Source of the DNA: Microbulbifer sp. SAOS-129_SWC
GTDB taxonomy: Bacteria > Pseudomonadota > Gammaproteobacteria > Pseudomonadales > Cellvibrionaceae
Direction: 5' to 3'
Assembly (NCBI RefSeq): GCF_039696035.1
Contig: NZ_CP155567.1
Location: forward strand, 1,067,501 to 1,131,500
DNA length: 64,000 nt
Part shown: positions 49,778 through 59,317 of the stretch, piece by piece
Layout of the letters: every line of letters begins with the position of its first letter
How positions within the stretch are numbered: the first letter of the stretch is position 1
The notes under the pieces: model-generated
What the model was told of the DNA's origin: nothing
The model's input: only the letters and a program-made list of their open reading frames with translations
Databases searched by the model: none
Made by a program: the position numbers and the translations under genes

Positions 49778-50992
49778 ATGAAGCTTCCCATCTACCTGGA
49801 TTATGCGGCTACCTGCCCGGTGGACCCGCGCGTCGCTGCAAAGATGGCAGAATCCCTGACCATGGACGGCAACTTCGGTAACCCTGCCTCCCGCTCGCAC
49901 CTGTACGGCTGGAAAGCGGAAGAGGCGGTCGAAGACGCCCGCCGCCAGGTGGCCGAGCTGGTCAACGCCGACCCGCGCGAGATCGTCTGGACCAGCGGTG
50001 CCACTGAATCCGACAACCTGGCGATCAAGGGCGCGGCCCACTTCTACCAGGGCAAAGGCAAGCACATCATTACCTCCAAGATCGAGCACAAGGCGGTGCT
50101 GGACACCTGCCGCCAGCTGGAGCGCGAGGGTTTCGAGGTTACCTACCTGAACCCGCGTGAAGACGGCATCGTCTACCCGGAGCAGGTGGAAGAGGCGCTG
50201 CGCGAGGACACCATCCTGGTGAGCCTGATGCACGTCAACAACGAGATCGGCGTGATTAACGATATCGCCGCGATCGGTGAGCTGTGCCGCTCCCGCAAGG
50301 TGGTCTTCCATGTGGATGCCGCGCAGAGCGCCGGCAAGCTGCCGATCGACCTGGCGGAAATGAAAGTCGACCTGATGTCTTTCTCCGCCCACAAAGTTTA
50401 CGGTCCCAAGGGCATGGGTGCCCTGTACGTGCGCCGCAAGCCGCGGGTGCGCCTCGAGGCGCAGATGCACGGTGGTGGTCACGAGCGCGGTATGCGCTCC
50501 GGTACCCTGCCGACACACCAGATTGTCGGTATGGGGGAGGCCTTCCGCATTGCCAGAGAGGAAATGGCAGCGGAGACCGAGCGTCTGCTGATGCTGCGCA
50601 ATCGCTTCTGGGATCAGATCAAGGATATGGAAGAGGTGCACATCAACGGTTCCGTGGAACAGCGCGTGGTGGGCAACCTGAACGTCAGCTTTGCCTTCGT
50701 CGAGGGTGAGAGCCTGATCATGTCACTTAAGGATCTGGCGATTTCCTCCGGTTCCGCCTGTACCTCGGCGAGCCTGGAGCCCAGCTATGTACTGCGTGCG
50801 CTGGGTGTGAATGACGAGATGGCCCACAGCTCCCTGCGCTTCAGCTTTGGCCGCTTCACCAGCGAAAACGATGTGGACACCGCTGCCGCGGAAGTGCGCA
50901 AGGCGGTAGAAAAACTGCGCGAGCTGTCGCCCCTGTGGGATATGTACAAAGACGGTGTCGATCTGAATACCATTGAATGGGCGGCGCACTAA
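49778..50992 (+). CDS. iscS: Cysteine desulfurase IscS
   Basis: 404 residues. PLP Lys206 in [12 protein letters not shown] and the persulfide Cys near 328 in [20 protein letters not shown]. Supplies sulphur for Fe-S clusters and for tRNA thiolation. ATG 49778 preceded by GGAGAG. 75 bp after iscR. Confidence 0.98.
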   Translation: MKLPIYLDYAATCPVDPRVAAKMAESLTMDGNFGNPASRSHLYGWKAEEAVEDARRQVAELVNADPREIVWTSGATESDNLAIKGAAHFYQGKGKHIITSKIEHKAVLDTCRQLEREGFEVTYLNPREDGIVYPEQVEEALREDTILVSLMHVNNEIGVINDIAAIGELCRSRKVVFHVDAAQSAGKLPIDLAEMKVDLMSFSAHKVYGPKGMGALYVRRKPRVRLEAQMHGGGHERGMRSGTLPTHQIVGMGEAFRIAREEMAAETERLLMLRNRFWDQIKDMEEVHINGSVEQRVVGNLNVSFAFVEGESLIMSLKDLAISSGSACTSASLEPSYVLRALGVNDEMAHSSLRFSFGRFTSENDVDTAAAEVRKAVEKLRELSPLWDMYKDGVDLNTIEWAAH

Positions 50993-51013
50993 AAGGTTTA
51001 GGAGACGGTAACA

Positions 51014-51430
51014 ATGGCTTATAGCGATAAAGTAATCGATCACTACGAACATCCCCGTAACGTCGGTCGTATGGACGACAAGTCGGATGACGTCGGCACC
51101 GGCATGGTCGGCGCGCCGGCCTGCGGCGACGTGATGCGCCTGCAGATCCAGGTCAACGCCGACGGCGTGATCGAGGATGCGAAGTTCAAGACCTACGGCT
51201 GCGGTTCCGCGATTGCGTCCAGCTCACTGCTGACCGAGTGGGTGAAGGGCAAGACCATCGACGAGGCGGAGCAGATCAAGAACACCGCGATCGCCGAGGA
51301 ACTGGCGCTGCCGCCGGTGAAGATCCACTGCTCGGTACTGGCCGAGGACGCGATCAAGGCCGCGGTGAAGAACATTCGCGAGAAGCGCGGCCTGGAGGCC
51401 GGCGAAGGTAAAGAAGAAGCGGCCAGCTGA
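51014..51430 (+). CDS. iscU: Fe-S cluster scaffold IscU
   Basis: 138 residues. Cluster ligands C37, C63 and C106 with Asp39 (PACGDVM); LPPVK (99-103) is the HscA recognition motif. It receives sulphur from IscS and hands clusters to HscA/HscB. The C-terminal tail is about ten residues longer than in E. coli (128 residues) and Glu-rich. Confidence 0.97.
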   Translation: MAYSDKVIDHYEHPRNVGRMDDKSDDVGTGMVGAPACGDVMRLQIQVNADGVIEDAKFKTYGCGSAIASSSLLTEWVKGKTIDEAEQIKNTAIAEELALPPVKIHCSVLAEDAIKAAVKNIREKRGLEAGEGKEEAAS

Positions 51431-51485
51431 GTGCAATCGGCGCCCGCAGAGTAAAGTCGCGGAAGGAAGTAGAGGCAATACCGCT

Positions 51486-51809
51486 ATGGCAATCACCATG
51501 ACAGACGCGGCGCAGGAACACGTCAGGCGCCAGCTCGACAAGCGCGGCAGCGGTATCGGAATCCGCGTCGGTGTGCGTACCGCTGGCTGCTCGGGGATGG
51601 CCTATGTGCTCGAGTTTGTCGACCGCGCCGAGCCGGAAGACCAGGTATTTGAATACGGCGATGTCGCCCTGGTGGTGGACCCGAAGAGCCTGGTCTACCT
51701 GGACGGCACCGAGCTGGATTTCGTCAAAGAGGGTTTGAACGAGGGCTTTGCCTTCTCTAACCCCAACGTCAAGAACGAGTGCGGTTGCGGCGAAAGTTTC
51801 CACGTGTGA
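51486..51809 (+). CDS. iscA: Iron-sulphur assembly A-type carrier IscA
   Basis: 107 residues. The three conserved Cys are in AGCSGMAY and ECGCGESF. A-type carrier that passes Fe-S clusters to targets. It is the last gene before the terminator at 51825-51859; hscB lies 313 bp further. Confidence 0.96.
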   Translation: MAITMTDAAQEHVRRQLDKRGSGIGIRVGVRTAGCSGMAYVLEFVDRAEPEDQVFEYGDVALVVDPKSLVYLDGTELDFVKEGLNEGFAFSNPNVKNECGCGESFHV

Positions 51810-51824
51810 CTTCCGCCTCGCCGG

Positions 51825-51859
51825 AAAAGGCCGGGTGCGTCGCGCACGCCGGCCTTTTT
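51825..51859 (+). terminator. Intrinsic terminator after iscA
   Basis: AAAAGGCCGG (51825-51834) pairs with CCGGCCTTTTT (51849-51859), extended by GTGCG/CGCAC with a single-base bulge. It ends in five T. This would stop most isc transcripts before hscBA. Confidence 0.8.
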
Positions 51860-51896
51860 AGTATTTTCTAATTCGAAAAGAACACACAAGTTAATG

Positions 51897-52054
51897 GCGA
51901 AGGCGCTGATGCCAGGAGCTGTTTGGCAGACCTTCTGCGGCCAGGGGCCGCCAGGCGCCGTGAATGCCTGGAGCGGCCGGACTGGCCGCGGAGAGCGTAC
52001 ACGGACGTATTCACAGCGTGTCTGACAGACAGCCCCTGGTAGCAGTGCCGCCAC
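51897..52054 (+). repeat. Long-arm palindromic element, copy C (between iscA and hscB)
   Basis: Starts GCGAAGGCGCTGATGCC, ends GCAGTGCCGCCAC. Arms 51912-51931 and 52020-52039 pair at 17 of 20 positions plus a G-T wobble. The interior has a CCAGGC/GCCTGG hairpin, a GCGGCC/GGCCGC hairpin, then GAGCGTACACGGACGTATTCACAG. It shares GGCGCCGTGAATGC with copy A. Confidence 0.8.
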
Positions 52055-52122
52055 AGAACTCCCTTTGGCCTCTGCCCCGGCTGAAAGGGGTGCGAAAGGC
52101 TACTGCTGGTAAGGCGCACGAT

Positions 52123-52647
52123 ATGGCACAACACCAGACCTATTTCGACATGTTCGGCCTCAAGCCCGCGTTCGAGATCGACCGCGCCGCGCTGACGAAG
52201 CGCTATCGCGAGTTGCAGCGGGAATTTCACCCGGACAAGTACGCGGCCAAGTCCGAGCGCGAACAGCTGCTGGCGATGCAGTACGCGGCGCGTATCAACG
52301 AGGCGCACACGACACTGCGCGACCCGGTGTTGCGCGCCGCCTACCTGCTGGAACTGGCCGGGGTGGAAATCAGCCCCGAGCAGACCACTGCCGATGCCGA
52401 GTTCCTGATGCAGCAGATGATGTTGCGCGAGCGCCTCGAGGAAGTGCGCGATGAGGCCGATCCGGCCGCCGCCCTCAACGAACTGGGCGAAGAGGTGCGC
52501 GGCCTGTTCGCCACCGAACAGCGGCAGTTCGCCGATGTCTTTGTCGCGGGTGATCTCGCTGCCGGCAAGGACTCCCTGCTCAAACTGCAGTTTCTGAGCA
52601 AGCTGCAGCGGCAGGTGGAAGAACTGGAAGAAGACCTTTTAGATTAA
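52123..52647 (+). CDS. hscB: Fe-S co-chaperone HscB (Hsc20)
   Basis: 174 residues from ATG 52123. J-domain with the HPD motif in REFHPDKYAAKS (about residue 37) and the C-terminal helical domain that binds IscU (QLLAMQYAARINEAHTTL). It stimulates HscA ATPase. No clear promoter; it follows the repeat by 68 bp. Confidence 0.95.
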   Translation: MAQHQTYFDMFGLKPAFEIDRAALTKRYRELQREFHPDKYAAKSEREQLLAMQYAARINEAHTTLRDPVLRAAYLLELAGVEISPEQTTADAEFLMQQMMLRERLEEVRDEADPAAALNELGEEVRGLFATEQRQFADVFVAGDLAAGKDSLLKLQFLSKLQRQVEELEEDLLD

Positions 52648-52656
52648 AGAGTAACA

Positions 52657-54528
52657 ATGGCATTACTGCAGATTTCCGAACCCGGCCAGAGCCCCGAACC
52701 GCACCAGCGCAAGCGCGCAGTGGGGATCGACCTGGGCACCACCAACTCCCTGGTGGCGACCGTGCGCAGCGGCTCGGCGGAGGCCATTGCCGGCGAAGAC
52801 GGCAGTGTGATTGTGCCCTCGGCGGTGCACTATGGCGCGGACGGCGTAACCGTCGGCACCGCGGCGCGGACCCGTGCCGGCGACGACCCCTTCAACACCC
52901 TGCTGTCGGTCAAGCGCCTGATGGGCCGCGGCCTCGCCGATGTGCAGAGCTTCGGCGAGCAGCTGCCGTACCGGTTTGTCGACACTGACGGCGGCATGCC
53001 GGCGATCGAAACGGTGGCCGGGGCGGTGAACCCGGTGCAGGTATCCGCGGAAATCCTCAAGGTGCTGGCGCGCCGCGGTGACGCGGCCCTCGGCGGCGAG
53101 CTGGACGGCGCGGTGATCACCGTGCCGGCCTATTTCGACGATGCCCAGCGTCAGGCCACCAAGGATGCCGCCAAACTGGCCGGCCTCAAGGTGCTGCGCC
53201 TGCTGAACGAACCCACCGCCGCAGCGGTGGCCTACGGCCTCGATCGCGAAGACGCCGATGGCGCCGACAAGACCATCGCGGTCTACGACCTCGGTGGTGG
53301 TACCTTCGATATTTCCATCCTGCGCCTGTCGCGCGGCGTGTTCGAGGTACTGTCCACCGGTGGTGACTCCGCGCTGGGCGGCGACGATTTCGACCGCGCC
53401 ATCGCCACCTGGATCGCCGCCGAGGCGGGTCTCGGCACCGACCTGGATGTGGTCACCCAGCGCGCCCTGCTGGATCGCGCCTGTGCTGCCAAGGAGGCGC
53501 TGGCACAGCAGGCCCAGGTTCCGCTGGAATACGGTGACTGGCGCGGCGAATTGGATCGCGCCGCCATGGCGGACCTGCTCGATGCGCTGATCGACAAGAC
53601 GCTGCGCGCCTGCAAGCGCGCCCTGCGCGACGCGGATCTGGGTGCCGACGAAATCGACGATGTGGTGCTGGTGGGCGGTTCCACCCGCACCCTGCGCGTG
53701 CGCGAGCAAGTCGAGGCGTTCTTCGGCCGCGCACCCCACGCGGATATCGATCCGGACCAGGTGGTCGCTATCGGTGCCGCGCTGCAGGCGGATGTGCTGG
53801 TGGGCAACAAGTCCCGCGACGACCTGCTGCTGCTGGACGTGATCCCGCTGTCGCTGGGTATCGAAACCATGGGCGGCCTCACCGAGAAGCTGATCGCGCG
53901 CAACACCACCATCCCGGTGGCCAAGGCGCAGGAATTCACCACCTTCCGGGACGGCCAGACCGCCATGGCCATCCACGTGGTCCAGGGTGAGCGCGAGCTG
54001 GTGACGGACTGTCGCTCGCTGGCGCGCTTCGAACTGCGCGGCATACCGCCGATGGTGGCCGGCGCCGCGCATATCCGCGTGACCTTCCAGGTGGACGCCG
54101 ACGGACTGCTGTCGGTCACCGCGATGGAGAAGAGCAGCGGAGTCAGCGCCGATATCACCGTCAAGCCGTCCTACGGTCTCGAGGATGCGGAGATCACCCG
54201 CATGCTGCAGGACTCCTACGCCCACGCCGAAGAGGACATCGCCGCCCGTGCCCTGCGCGAGGCCCAGGTGGAGGCGGAGCGGGCCCTGGAGAGCCTGCTG
54301 GTGGCGCTGCGCGAAAACGGCGCCGAGCTGCTGGACGACAGCGAACTCAATGCGCTGGAGCGCGCCATGGAGGCCCTGCGCCTCGCCCATAACGGCGGCG
54401 ACGCAGACGAGATTCACAGGCGTATCGAAGCGCTCAACGAGCTGTCCGAACCTTTCGCCGCGCGCCGCATGGACGCCTCCATCAGGCGCGCCATGCAGGG
54501 CCACAGCCTGGACGAATTTGATCAATAA
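52657..54528 (+). CDS. hscA: Fe-S protein assembly chaperone HscA
   Basis: 623 residues, Hsp70 fold. The ATPase domain shows [44 protein letters not shown] and [10 protein letters not shown]; the substrate domain begins near residue 390. It recognises the LPPVK motif of IscU. It sits 9 bp after hscB. Confidence 0.98.
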   Translation: MALLQISEPGQSPEPHQRKRAVGIDLGTTNSLVATVRSGSAEAIAGEDGSVIVPSAVHYGADGVTVGTAARTRAGDDPFNTLLSVKRLMGRGLADVQSFGEQLPYRFVDTDGGMPAIETVAGAVNPVQVSAEILKVLARRGDAALGGELDGAVITVPAYFDDAQRQATKDAAKLAGLKVLRLLNEPTAAAVAYGLDREDADGADKTIAVYDLGGGTFDISILRLSRGVFEVLSTGGDSALGGDDFDRAIATWIAAEAGLGTDLDVVTQRALLDRACAAKEALAQQAQVPLEYGDWRGELDRAAMADLLDALIDKTLRACKRALRDADLGADEIDDVVLVGGSTRTLRVREQVEAFFGRAPHADIDPDQVVAIGAALQADVLVGNKSRDDLLLLDVIPLSLGIETMGGLTEKLIARNTTIPVAKAQEFTTFRDGQTAMAIHVVQGERELVTDCRSLARFELRGIPPMVAGAAHIRVTFQVDADGLLSVTAMEKSSGVSADITVKPSYGLEDAEITRMLQDSYAHAEEDIAARALREAQVEAERALESLLVALRENGAELLDDSELNALERAMEALRLAHNGGDADEIHRRIEALNELSEPFAARRMDASIRRAMQGHSLDEFDQ

Positions 54529-54535
54529 CTATGTG

Positions 54536-54584
54536 GGAGCCAGTCCTGTTGCCGGCGGCGGTAATCGCCGGCACGGCGGGCTCC
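54536..54584. other. Nested hairpins between hscA and fdx
   Basis: GGAGCC (54536-54541) pairs with GGCTCC (54579-54584) outside, and GCCGGCG (54551-54557) with CGCCGGC (54566-54572) inside. No T-run. The 83 bp gap otherwise contains only the fdx leader. Confidence 0.45.
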
Positions 54585-54611
54585 TGCGGTGTCACAGCGA
54601 GTAATTGACCC

Positions 54612-54950
54612 ATGCCCAAGATTGTATTCCTGCCCCACGCCGAAATCTGCCCCGAGGGCAAAGTGGTGGAGGCAGAGCCCGGTGTCAGCGTCTGCGATGC
54701 GGCGCTGGCCAACGGCATTGAAATCGAGCACGCCTGCGAGAAATCCTGTGCCTGCACCACCTGCCACGTGATCGTGCGCGAGGGCTTCGAGTCCCTCGGC
54801 GAACCGGACGAACTGGAGGAGGACCTGCTGGACAAGGCCTGGGGCCTGGAGCCCGATTCACGCCTGTCGTGCCAGGCGATTGTCGATGATGAGGACCTGG
54901 TGGTGGAGATCCCCAAGTACACCATCAACCAGGTATCGGAAAAGCACTGA
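54612..54950 (+). CDS. fdx: ISC-type 2Fe-2S ferredoxin
   Basis: 112 residues. Cluster ligands are in HACEKSCACTTCHVIV and RLSCQA, the adrenodoxin-type pattern. Donates electrons to Fe-S assembly by IscS/IscU. ATG 54612. Followed by iscX after 31 bp. Confidence 0.96.
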   Translation: MPKIVFLPHAEICPEGKVVEAEPGVSVCDAALANGIEIEHACEKSCACTTCHVIVREGFESLGEPDELEEDLLDKAWGLEPDSRLSCQAIVDDEDLVVEIPKYTINQVSEKH

Positions 54951-54981
54951 CGGAACAGTCACAATCTCGAGAGCAAATACT

Positions 54982-55176
54982 ATGAAGTGGACGGATATCA
55001 ACGATATCGCCATCGAGCTGGTCGATGCGCACCCGGACGTGGATCCGCTGCGGGTCAACTTCGTCGATCTGCGCAATTGGGTGACCGAACTGCCCGGTTT
55101 CGACGACGATCCCAATCGCTGCGGCGAGAAGATCCTCGAAGCGATCCAGGCTGCGTGGATCGAAGAAGCGGATTAA
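54982..55176 (+). CDS. iscX: IscX (YfhJ) Fe-S assembly protein
   Basis: 64 residues from ATG 54982. The family sequence is visible in MKWTDINDIAIELVDAHPD and LRNWVTELPGFDDDP. It is a small acidic iron-binding protein that modulates IscS. It marks the end of the isc gene set. Confidence 0.93.
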   Translation: MKWTDINDIAIELVDAHPDVDPLRVNFVDLRNWVTELPGFDDDPNRCGEKILEAIQAAWIEEAD

Positions 55177-55180
55177 CTAG

Positions 55181-55209
55181 TACAAAGTTCATACGCTAAC
55201 GCGTATAAT
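55181..55209 (+). promoter_or_regulatory. Candidate sigma70 promoter ahead of ndk
   Basis: A perfect TATAAT at 55204-55209 with a weak TACAAA at 55181-55186, 17 bp apart. It starts 5 bp after the iscX stop and leaves a leader of about 120 nt for ndk. Confidence 0.55.
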
Positions 55210-55260
55210 CCGCCCGCCTCGATAGGTGTTGTTCATTTATTGAGCGAAGCGAATTCAGGG

Positions 55261-55284
55261 AAGAGCAACTGTTTGGTTGCTCTT
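55261..55284 (+). terminator. Terminator-like hairpin in the ndk leader
   Basis: AAGAGCAAC (55261-55269) pairs perfectly with GTTGCTCTT (55276-55284), followed by TCTGTATTT. It falls about 50 nt after the TATAAT promoter, so it either ends isc transcription or attenuates ndk. Confidence 0.55.
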
Positions 55285-55335
55285 TCTGTATTTAAAGTAC
55301 ACACATTCCAGAAATCAGTGAAATTGGAGAAAAAC

Positions 55336-55767
55336 ATGGCCGTGGAACGCACCCTGTCCATCATCAAGCCGGACGCAGTAGCCAAGAATGTAATCGGCGA
55401 GATCGAAAGCCGTTTCGAGAAGGCCGGTCTGCGTATTGTTGCCATGAAAATGCTGCAGCTGTCCCGTGAAAAGGCCGAAGGTTTCTACGCCGAGCACAAA
55501 GAGCGTCCGTTCTTCAAAGACCTGGTGGACTTCATGACCTCCGGTCCGGTCGTGGTGCAGGTGCTGGAAGGTGAGAACGCCGTTCTGGCCAACCGTGACC
55601 TGATGGGGGCTACCAACCCGCAGGAAGCCGCTGCCGGCACCATCCGCGCCGACTTTGCCCAGAGCATCGACGCCAACGCCGTTCACGGTTCCGACTCCAC
55701 CGAGTCCGCCGCGCGCGAAGTGAGCTACTTCTTCGCCGACGACGAAATTTGCCCGCGCGCCTCTTAA
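55336..55767 (+). CDS. ndk: Nucleoside diphosphate kinase
   Basis: 143 residues. Phosphorylates NDPs to NTPs via a phospho-His; the catalytic His is in [23 protein letters not shown] 55336 follows TTGGAGAAAAAC. The open frame continues to a TTG at 55240 across the leader hairpin, but no homologous sequence is there. Confidence 0.98.
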   Translation: MAVERTLSIIKPDAVAKNVIGEIESRFEKAGLRIVAMKMLQLSREKAEGFYAEHKERPFFKDLVDFMTSGPVVVQVLEGENAVLANRDLMGATNPQEAAAGTIRADFAQSIDANAVHGSDSTESAAREVSYFFADDEICPRAS

Positions 55768-55775
55768 CCTGCTGC

Positions 55776-55802
55776 TCAAAGGGTTCTCCCGGAACCCTTT
55801 GA
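55776..55802. other. Perfect 11 bp hairpin after ndk
   Basis: TCAAAGGGTTC (55776-55786) pairs with GAACCCTTTGA (55792-55802). No T-run follows, so it is probably a mRNA 3'-end structure or factor-assisted terminator. Confidence 0.5.
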
Positions 55803-55807
55803 TCGTC

Positions 55808-55898
55808 GCGCCCCAAAAGCTGGCGCAAGTGTGTGAACTTGCTGGTTTTGGGGCGCTCGCATTGGCCTACGGTCAATGGCGGCACATCTATGTGCCGC
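55808..55898. repeat. Two-hairpin structured intergenic element between ndk and rlmN
   Basis: GCGCCCCAAAA (55808-55818) and TTTTGGGGCGC (55845-55855) form an 11 bp stem. GCGGCACAT (55879-55887) and ATGTGCCGC (55890-55898) form a second 9 bp stem. Between 55799 and 56043 no ORF is credible. Confidence 0.55.
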
Positions 55899-56043
55899 AA
55901 AAGCCCGCCAGTCTGTTAGGTTGCCGGGTTGTTAGTTTGAAGTAATTTGCGCATCGTGCTGGTGTTAACAACGCCGGGCGCGATGCGAAGCCCCTCCACT
56001 ACGCGTGGGGCGCCACGACGCCAGTCTAGAGGCACCGTTACCC

Positions 56044-57171
56044 ATGAGCACCACCGAAACCGCCAAAACGAACCTGCTCGGCCTGTCCGTGGACAAGCTG
56101 GCGGCGTTCTTCGAATCGCTGGGCGAGAAGCGTTTTCGCGCTGTGCAGGTGCTGAAATGGATGCACCAGAACGGTGTCGATGACTTTGTCGAGATGACCA
56201 ATGTCAGCAAGGCGCTGCGCGAGAAGCTGGCCGAAGTGGCCGAAATCCGCCCGCCAGAGGTCATTGAGCAGTGGGATTCCGCCGATGGCACGCGCAAGTG
56301 GCTGATCAAGGTCGAGGGCGGCAGTGCCATCGAAACTGTGTATATCCCCGACGGCGACCGCGGCACCCTGTGTGTCTCCTCCCAGGTGGGCTGCTCGCTG
56401 GACTGCAGCTTCTGTGCCACCGGCAAGCAGGGCTTCAACCGCGACCTGACCGCGGCCGAGATCATCGGCCAGGTGTGGATCGCGTGTAAGTCCTTCGGTC
56501 AGTTGGAGCCGAAAGGCCCGCGCAAGGTGACCAATGTCGTGATGATGGGCATGGGCGAGCCGCTGCTCAACTTCGACAATGTCGTCGATGCGATGAACCT
56601 GATGATGGAGGACAATGCCTACGGCATCTCCAAGCGCCGCGTGACCCTTTCCACCTCGGGAGTCGTGCCCGCCCTGGATCGCCTGGCCGACGTCACCGAC
56701 GTGAGCCTCGCCATCTCGCTGCACGCGCCCAACGACGCGTTGCGCAACGAGCTGGTGCCGATCAACAAGAAGTACCCCATCGCGATGCTCCTCGACAGCG
56801 CCAAGCGCTATATCGAGCGTATGCCGGACACGCATCGCAAAATGACCATCGAGTACACCATGATGCGGGAGGTCAACGACCGCCCCGAACACGCCGAACA
56901 GCTTGCGGAACTGCTGCGCGATGTGCCGGTCAAGATAAATCTGATACCCTTCAATCCGTTCGAATTGTCGGATTACCAGCGAGTCAGCAACAACGCTTTG
57001 CGACGCTTTCAACAGATTTTGCTGGATAAAGGTTTTACCGTTACCGTGCGTACTACCCGCGGTGACGACATCGCCGCGGCCTGTGGCCAACTGGCTGGCA
57101 GCGTCAACGACCGCACCCGCCGTTCCGAGCGCTATCGCAATGCCGAGCGGCCGGTACGCATTGTCGGTTGA
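56044..57171 (+). CDS. rlmN: Dual-specificity RNA methyltransferase RlmN
   Basis: 375 residues from ATG 56044. Radical SAM enzyme that makes m2A2503 in 23S rRNA and m2A37 in tRNAs. CxxxCxxC is C117/C121/C124 ([15 protein letters not shown]); SAM-binding GMGEPLLN; the methylated Cys is in AACGQLAG near residue 345. Sits at its usual place before pilW. Confidence 0.96.
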   Translation: MSTTETAKTNLLGLSVDKLAAFFESLGEKRFRAVQVLKWMHQNGVDDFVEMTNVSKALREKLAEVAEIRPPEVIEQWDSADGTRKWLIKVEGGSAIETVYIPDGDRGTLCVSSQVGCSLDCSFCATGKQGFNRDLTAAEIIGQVWIACKSFGQLEPKGPRKVTNVVMMGMGEPLLNFDNVVDAMNLMMEDNAYGISKRRVTLSTSGVVPALDRLADVTDVSLAISLHAPNDALRNELVPINKKYPIAMLLDSAKRYIERMPDTHRKMTIEYTMMREVNDRPEHAEQLAELLRDVPVKINLIPFNPFELSDYQRVSNNALRRFQQILLDKGFTVTVRTTRGDDIAAACGQLAGSVNDRTRRSERYRNAERPVRIVG

Positions 57172-57225
57172 GCGCCACTCACGCATCGCCGCGGCAAAAC
57201 GCAAATAAAAATCACGGGTGATGTT

Positions 57226-58008
57226 GTGCTGACACGATTCCTTTCCCTCTCCACCGCTGGTCTGTTGCTCAGTATTGCGCTGGCCGGCTGTGTGACGACC
57301 GGCGGTGTCTACCACAAAGTGGATATCGACAAGGCGGTGCAGACCCACGTACAGCTGGGGATTCGCTACCTGCGCAGCGGTGACAACCGCGAGGCCGCCC
57401 GCTATCACTTCAATGAGGCGCTGAAACTCGGTGGCAAGCACAACCCGCAGGCCCAGCAGGGCCTGGCACTGCTCTACCAGGCCGATGGCGAGAACGACGC
57501 TGCGGAACAGCACTACAAGCTGGCGTTGCGCTACAAATCCGACTTCTCCATGGCGCACACCAACTACGGCGTCTTCCTGTACCAGCAGGAGCGCTACAAG
57601 GAGGCGCTGGAGCAGTTCAAGATCGCTTCCGAAGACCTCGACTATAACCGCCGCTCCTTCGCCCTGGCCAACTACGGCCGCTGTGCACTGAAACTGGGCA
57701 AGACCGAAGCGGCTGAAGAGGCCTACACCCGCGCGCTGGCGTTGGACAAAGACATGCCGCAGGCGCTGCTGGAACTGGCAGATCTGAAATTCAATGCCGG
57801 CGCTTACGCGCAGGCCAAGCACTACCTGGACAGATACAGTGCTGATCATCGACAGGTGCCACAGTCCCTGTGGCTGGGTATCCGGCTCGAAAAAATCTTT
57901 GGCAATCGGGACAAGGAACGCAGTTATGCCCTTGCGCTGAAAAATCTCTATCCCTACTCGGCGGAAACGCTGAAATACAAGAAGATGATGGCCAATGACG
58001 ACGGATAA
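57226..58008 (+). CDS. pilW: Type IV pilus biogenesis/stability lipoprotein PilW (PilF)
   Basis: 260 residues from GTG 57226. The lipobox is IALAGC; four to five TPR units follow (VQLGIRYLRSGDNREAARYHF, AQQGLALLYQADGENDAAEQHY, AHTNYGVFLYQQERYKEALEQF). It is the outer-membrane pilotin needed for PilQ assembly. It overlaps rodZ by 14 bp. Confidence 0.93.
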   Translation: MLTRFLSLSTAGLLLSIALAGCVTTGGVYHKVDIDKAVQTHVQLGIRYLRSGDNREAARYHFNEALKLGGKHNPQAQQGLALLYQADGENDAAEQHYKLALRYKSDFSMAHTNYGVFLYQQERYKEALEQFKIASEDLDYNRRSFALANYGRCALKLGKTEAAEEAYTRALALDKDMPQALLELADLKFNAGAYAQAKHYLDRYSADHRQVPQSLWLGIRLEKIFGNRDKERSYALALKNLYPYSAETLKYKKMMANDDG

Positions 58009-59143
58009 CCTCTCCGAAATCTCCGAGAACCGCGCCGCCGACAGCGCCGCGCAGGATCTGGACAACTCTCCCGGCAGCCAGCTGCAGCGCGCGCGCGAAG
58101 CGGCCGGTATCTCCCGCAGGGAACTCTCCGAGCTACTGTGCATGACCGGCAACAAGCTGGAGTTGCTGGAGTGCGACGAATACGAACGCCTGCCCAGCGC
58201 ACTCTATGTGCGCGGTTATATCCGTAATATCTGCCGCGAGCTCAAAATCGATGAGGCGCCGGTACTGCAGGCCTATTCGGGCTATGCCGCCGCGGAAAAG
58301 GAGAGCCAGGCGATCCTGGCCCACGTCAGCCGCAGCACCGTGGAAGTGAAGCCCCGCCGCAGCCTCAAGGGGCTGGCGCTGCTGCCGCTGCTGGCAGTCG
58401 CCGTCGTTTTCTGGTGGCTGAACGGCCGTCAGCTGACCCCGCCGTCGTTCAGCGTGACCACTGCCGCTCCCGCGGCCGGCACTCCGGTGGCCGGCAATCC
58501 GGTGGCCGGCACCCCGGTGGCCGGCACCCCGGCGGCGTCCGCCCCGGCCGAAGAGGTGGGCATCGCCGTCGACGAATCCCTCACCGCCAGCGCACCGGCA
58601 GCCAGTGATGCGCCGGTGAAAGCAGCAGAGAAGATCGTTGCCAATGCGCCGTCAGCGGTCGGCGGCGAACAAGCGGCCGCTCCGGCGATCGCCGCACCGA
58701 GTGCCACCAGCGCCGGTGATCAGGTTGCCGATGACACGGCTGCTGACGACCAGGTAGCCGCCGCGGCCATTGCTGCCACTGACGATGCGGCAGCACCGGC
58801 GCCCGCTGATACCAAGACTCCGGCGGTGCCCGCGGAAGCTGCGGCTACTGCCGCGGACGCGGAGGCCGCGCAAACGCCAGCGGTCGAAACCCCGGCTGTG
58901 CCCACCGAGCCGCTGCAGCTCAGCTTTAGCGAAGAGGCGTGGGTCGAGGTCAGGGATGCGACCGGCAAGCTTCTGCTGGCCAAGCTGCAGCCCGCGGGTG
59001 GCGATATCACCCTCGAGGGGCAGCCGCCGTTCAAGCTGATGCTCGGCAATGCTGCGGCCACGCAGGTGCGCTTTCGTGGCCAGCTGGTCGCCAGTGACCC
59101 GCTCGGCAATCGCCGCACCCGCCGCCTGACGGTCGGGCAGTAA
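57995..59143 (+). CDS. rodZ: Cytoskeletal protein RodZ
   Basis: 382 residues. N-terminal HTH (LQRAREAAGISRRELSELLC, YVRGYIRNICREL), a TM helix (LALLPLLAVAVVFWWL), a low-complexity Ala/Pro/Asp linker and a C-terminal DUF4115 domain (LQLSFSEEAWVEVRDATGKLL). It links MreB to the membrane. The linker has near-identical 15 bp units (about 58485-58540, PVAG repeated) and Ala/Asp-rich stretches. Confidence 0.93.
   Translation: MTTDNLSEISENRAADSAAQDLDNSPGSQLQRAREAAGISRRELSELLCMTGNKLELLECDEYERLPSALYVRGYIRNICRELKIDEAPVLQAYSGYAAAEKESQAILAHVSRSTVEVKPRRSLKGLALLPLLAVAVVFWWLNGRQLTPPSFSVTTAAPAAGTPVAGNPVAGTPVAGTPAASAPAEEVGIAVDESLTASAPAASDAPVKAAEKIVANAPSAVGGEQAAAPAIAAPSATSAGDQVADDTAADDQVAAAAIAATDDAAAPAPADTKTPAVPAEAAATAADAEAAQTPAVETPAVPTEPLQLSFSEEAWVEVRDATGKLLLAKLQPAGGDITLEGQPPFKLMLGNAAATQVRFRGQLVASDPLGNRRTRRLTVGQ
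58482..58540 (+). repeat. Tandem 15 bp repeat within rodZ
   Basis: Units of the form CCGGTGGCCGGCACC repeat about four times in frame, encoding (T/N)PVAG. Length variation between strains would be expected. Confidence 0.7.
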
Positions 59144-59245
59144 GAATTCACCGCGGTCGGTGCGCCTCGCAGCGCAGCGGCCGCGGCCAGCCCCCTCTCT
59201 CCCCCGGCGCCCCCGGACGATGGGCGCTGGCGGGGGCGACAGCCA

Positions 59246-59274
59246 TCGAATTTAGCGCTGTCAGGCCCTATAAT
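59246..59274 (+). promoter_or_regulatory. Candidate promoter of ispG
   Basis: A perfect TATAAT at 59269-59274 with a weak -35 near 59246-59251. The gap of 174 bp after rodZ is otherwise featureless. Confidence 0.5.
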
Positions 59275-59317
59275 CTCCCCTCGAAATTTTCTGTCTGCGA
59301 AACTGCCAGGTCAGCCT

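Noticed and set aside
52663-54525. 620-residue ORF on the minus strand covering hscA
   Set aside because: It mirrors the whole Hsp70 gene in a GC-rich genome; it has no family motif. Antisense Hsp70 frames are a known source of false dehydrogenase annotations.
56038-58155. 705-residue minus-strand ORF over rlmN and pilW
   Set aside because: It spans two well-supported plus-strand genes and the gap between them, with low-complexity His/Gly/Val-rich sequence typical of antisense shadow.
58482-58540. CRISPR-like short repeat
   Set aside because: Units are 15 bp, directly tandem without spacers, and keep the rodZ reading frame.
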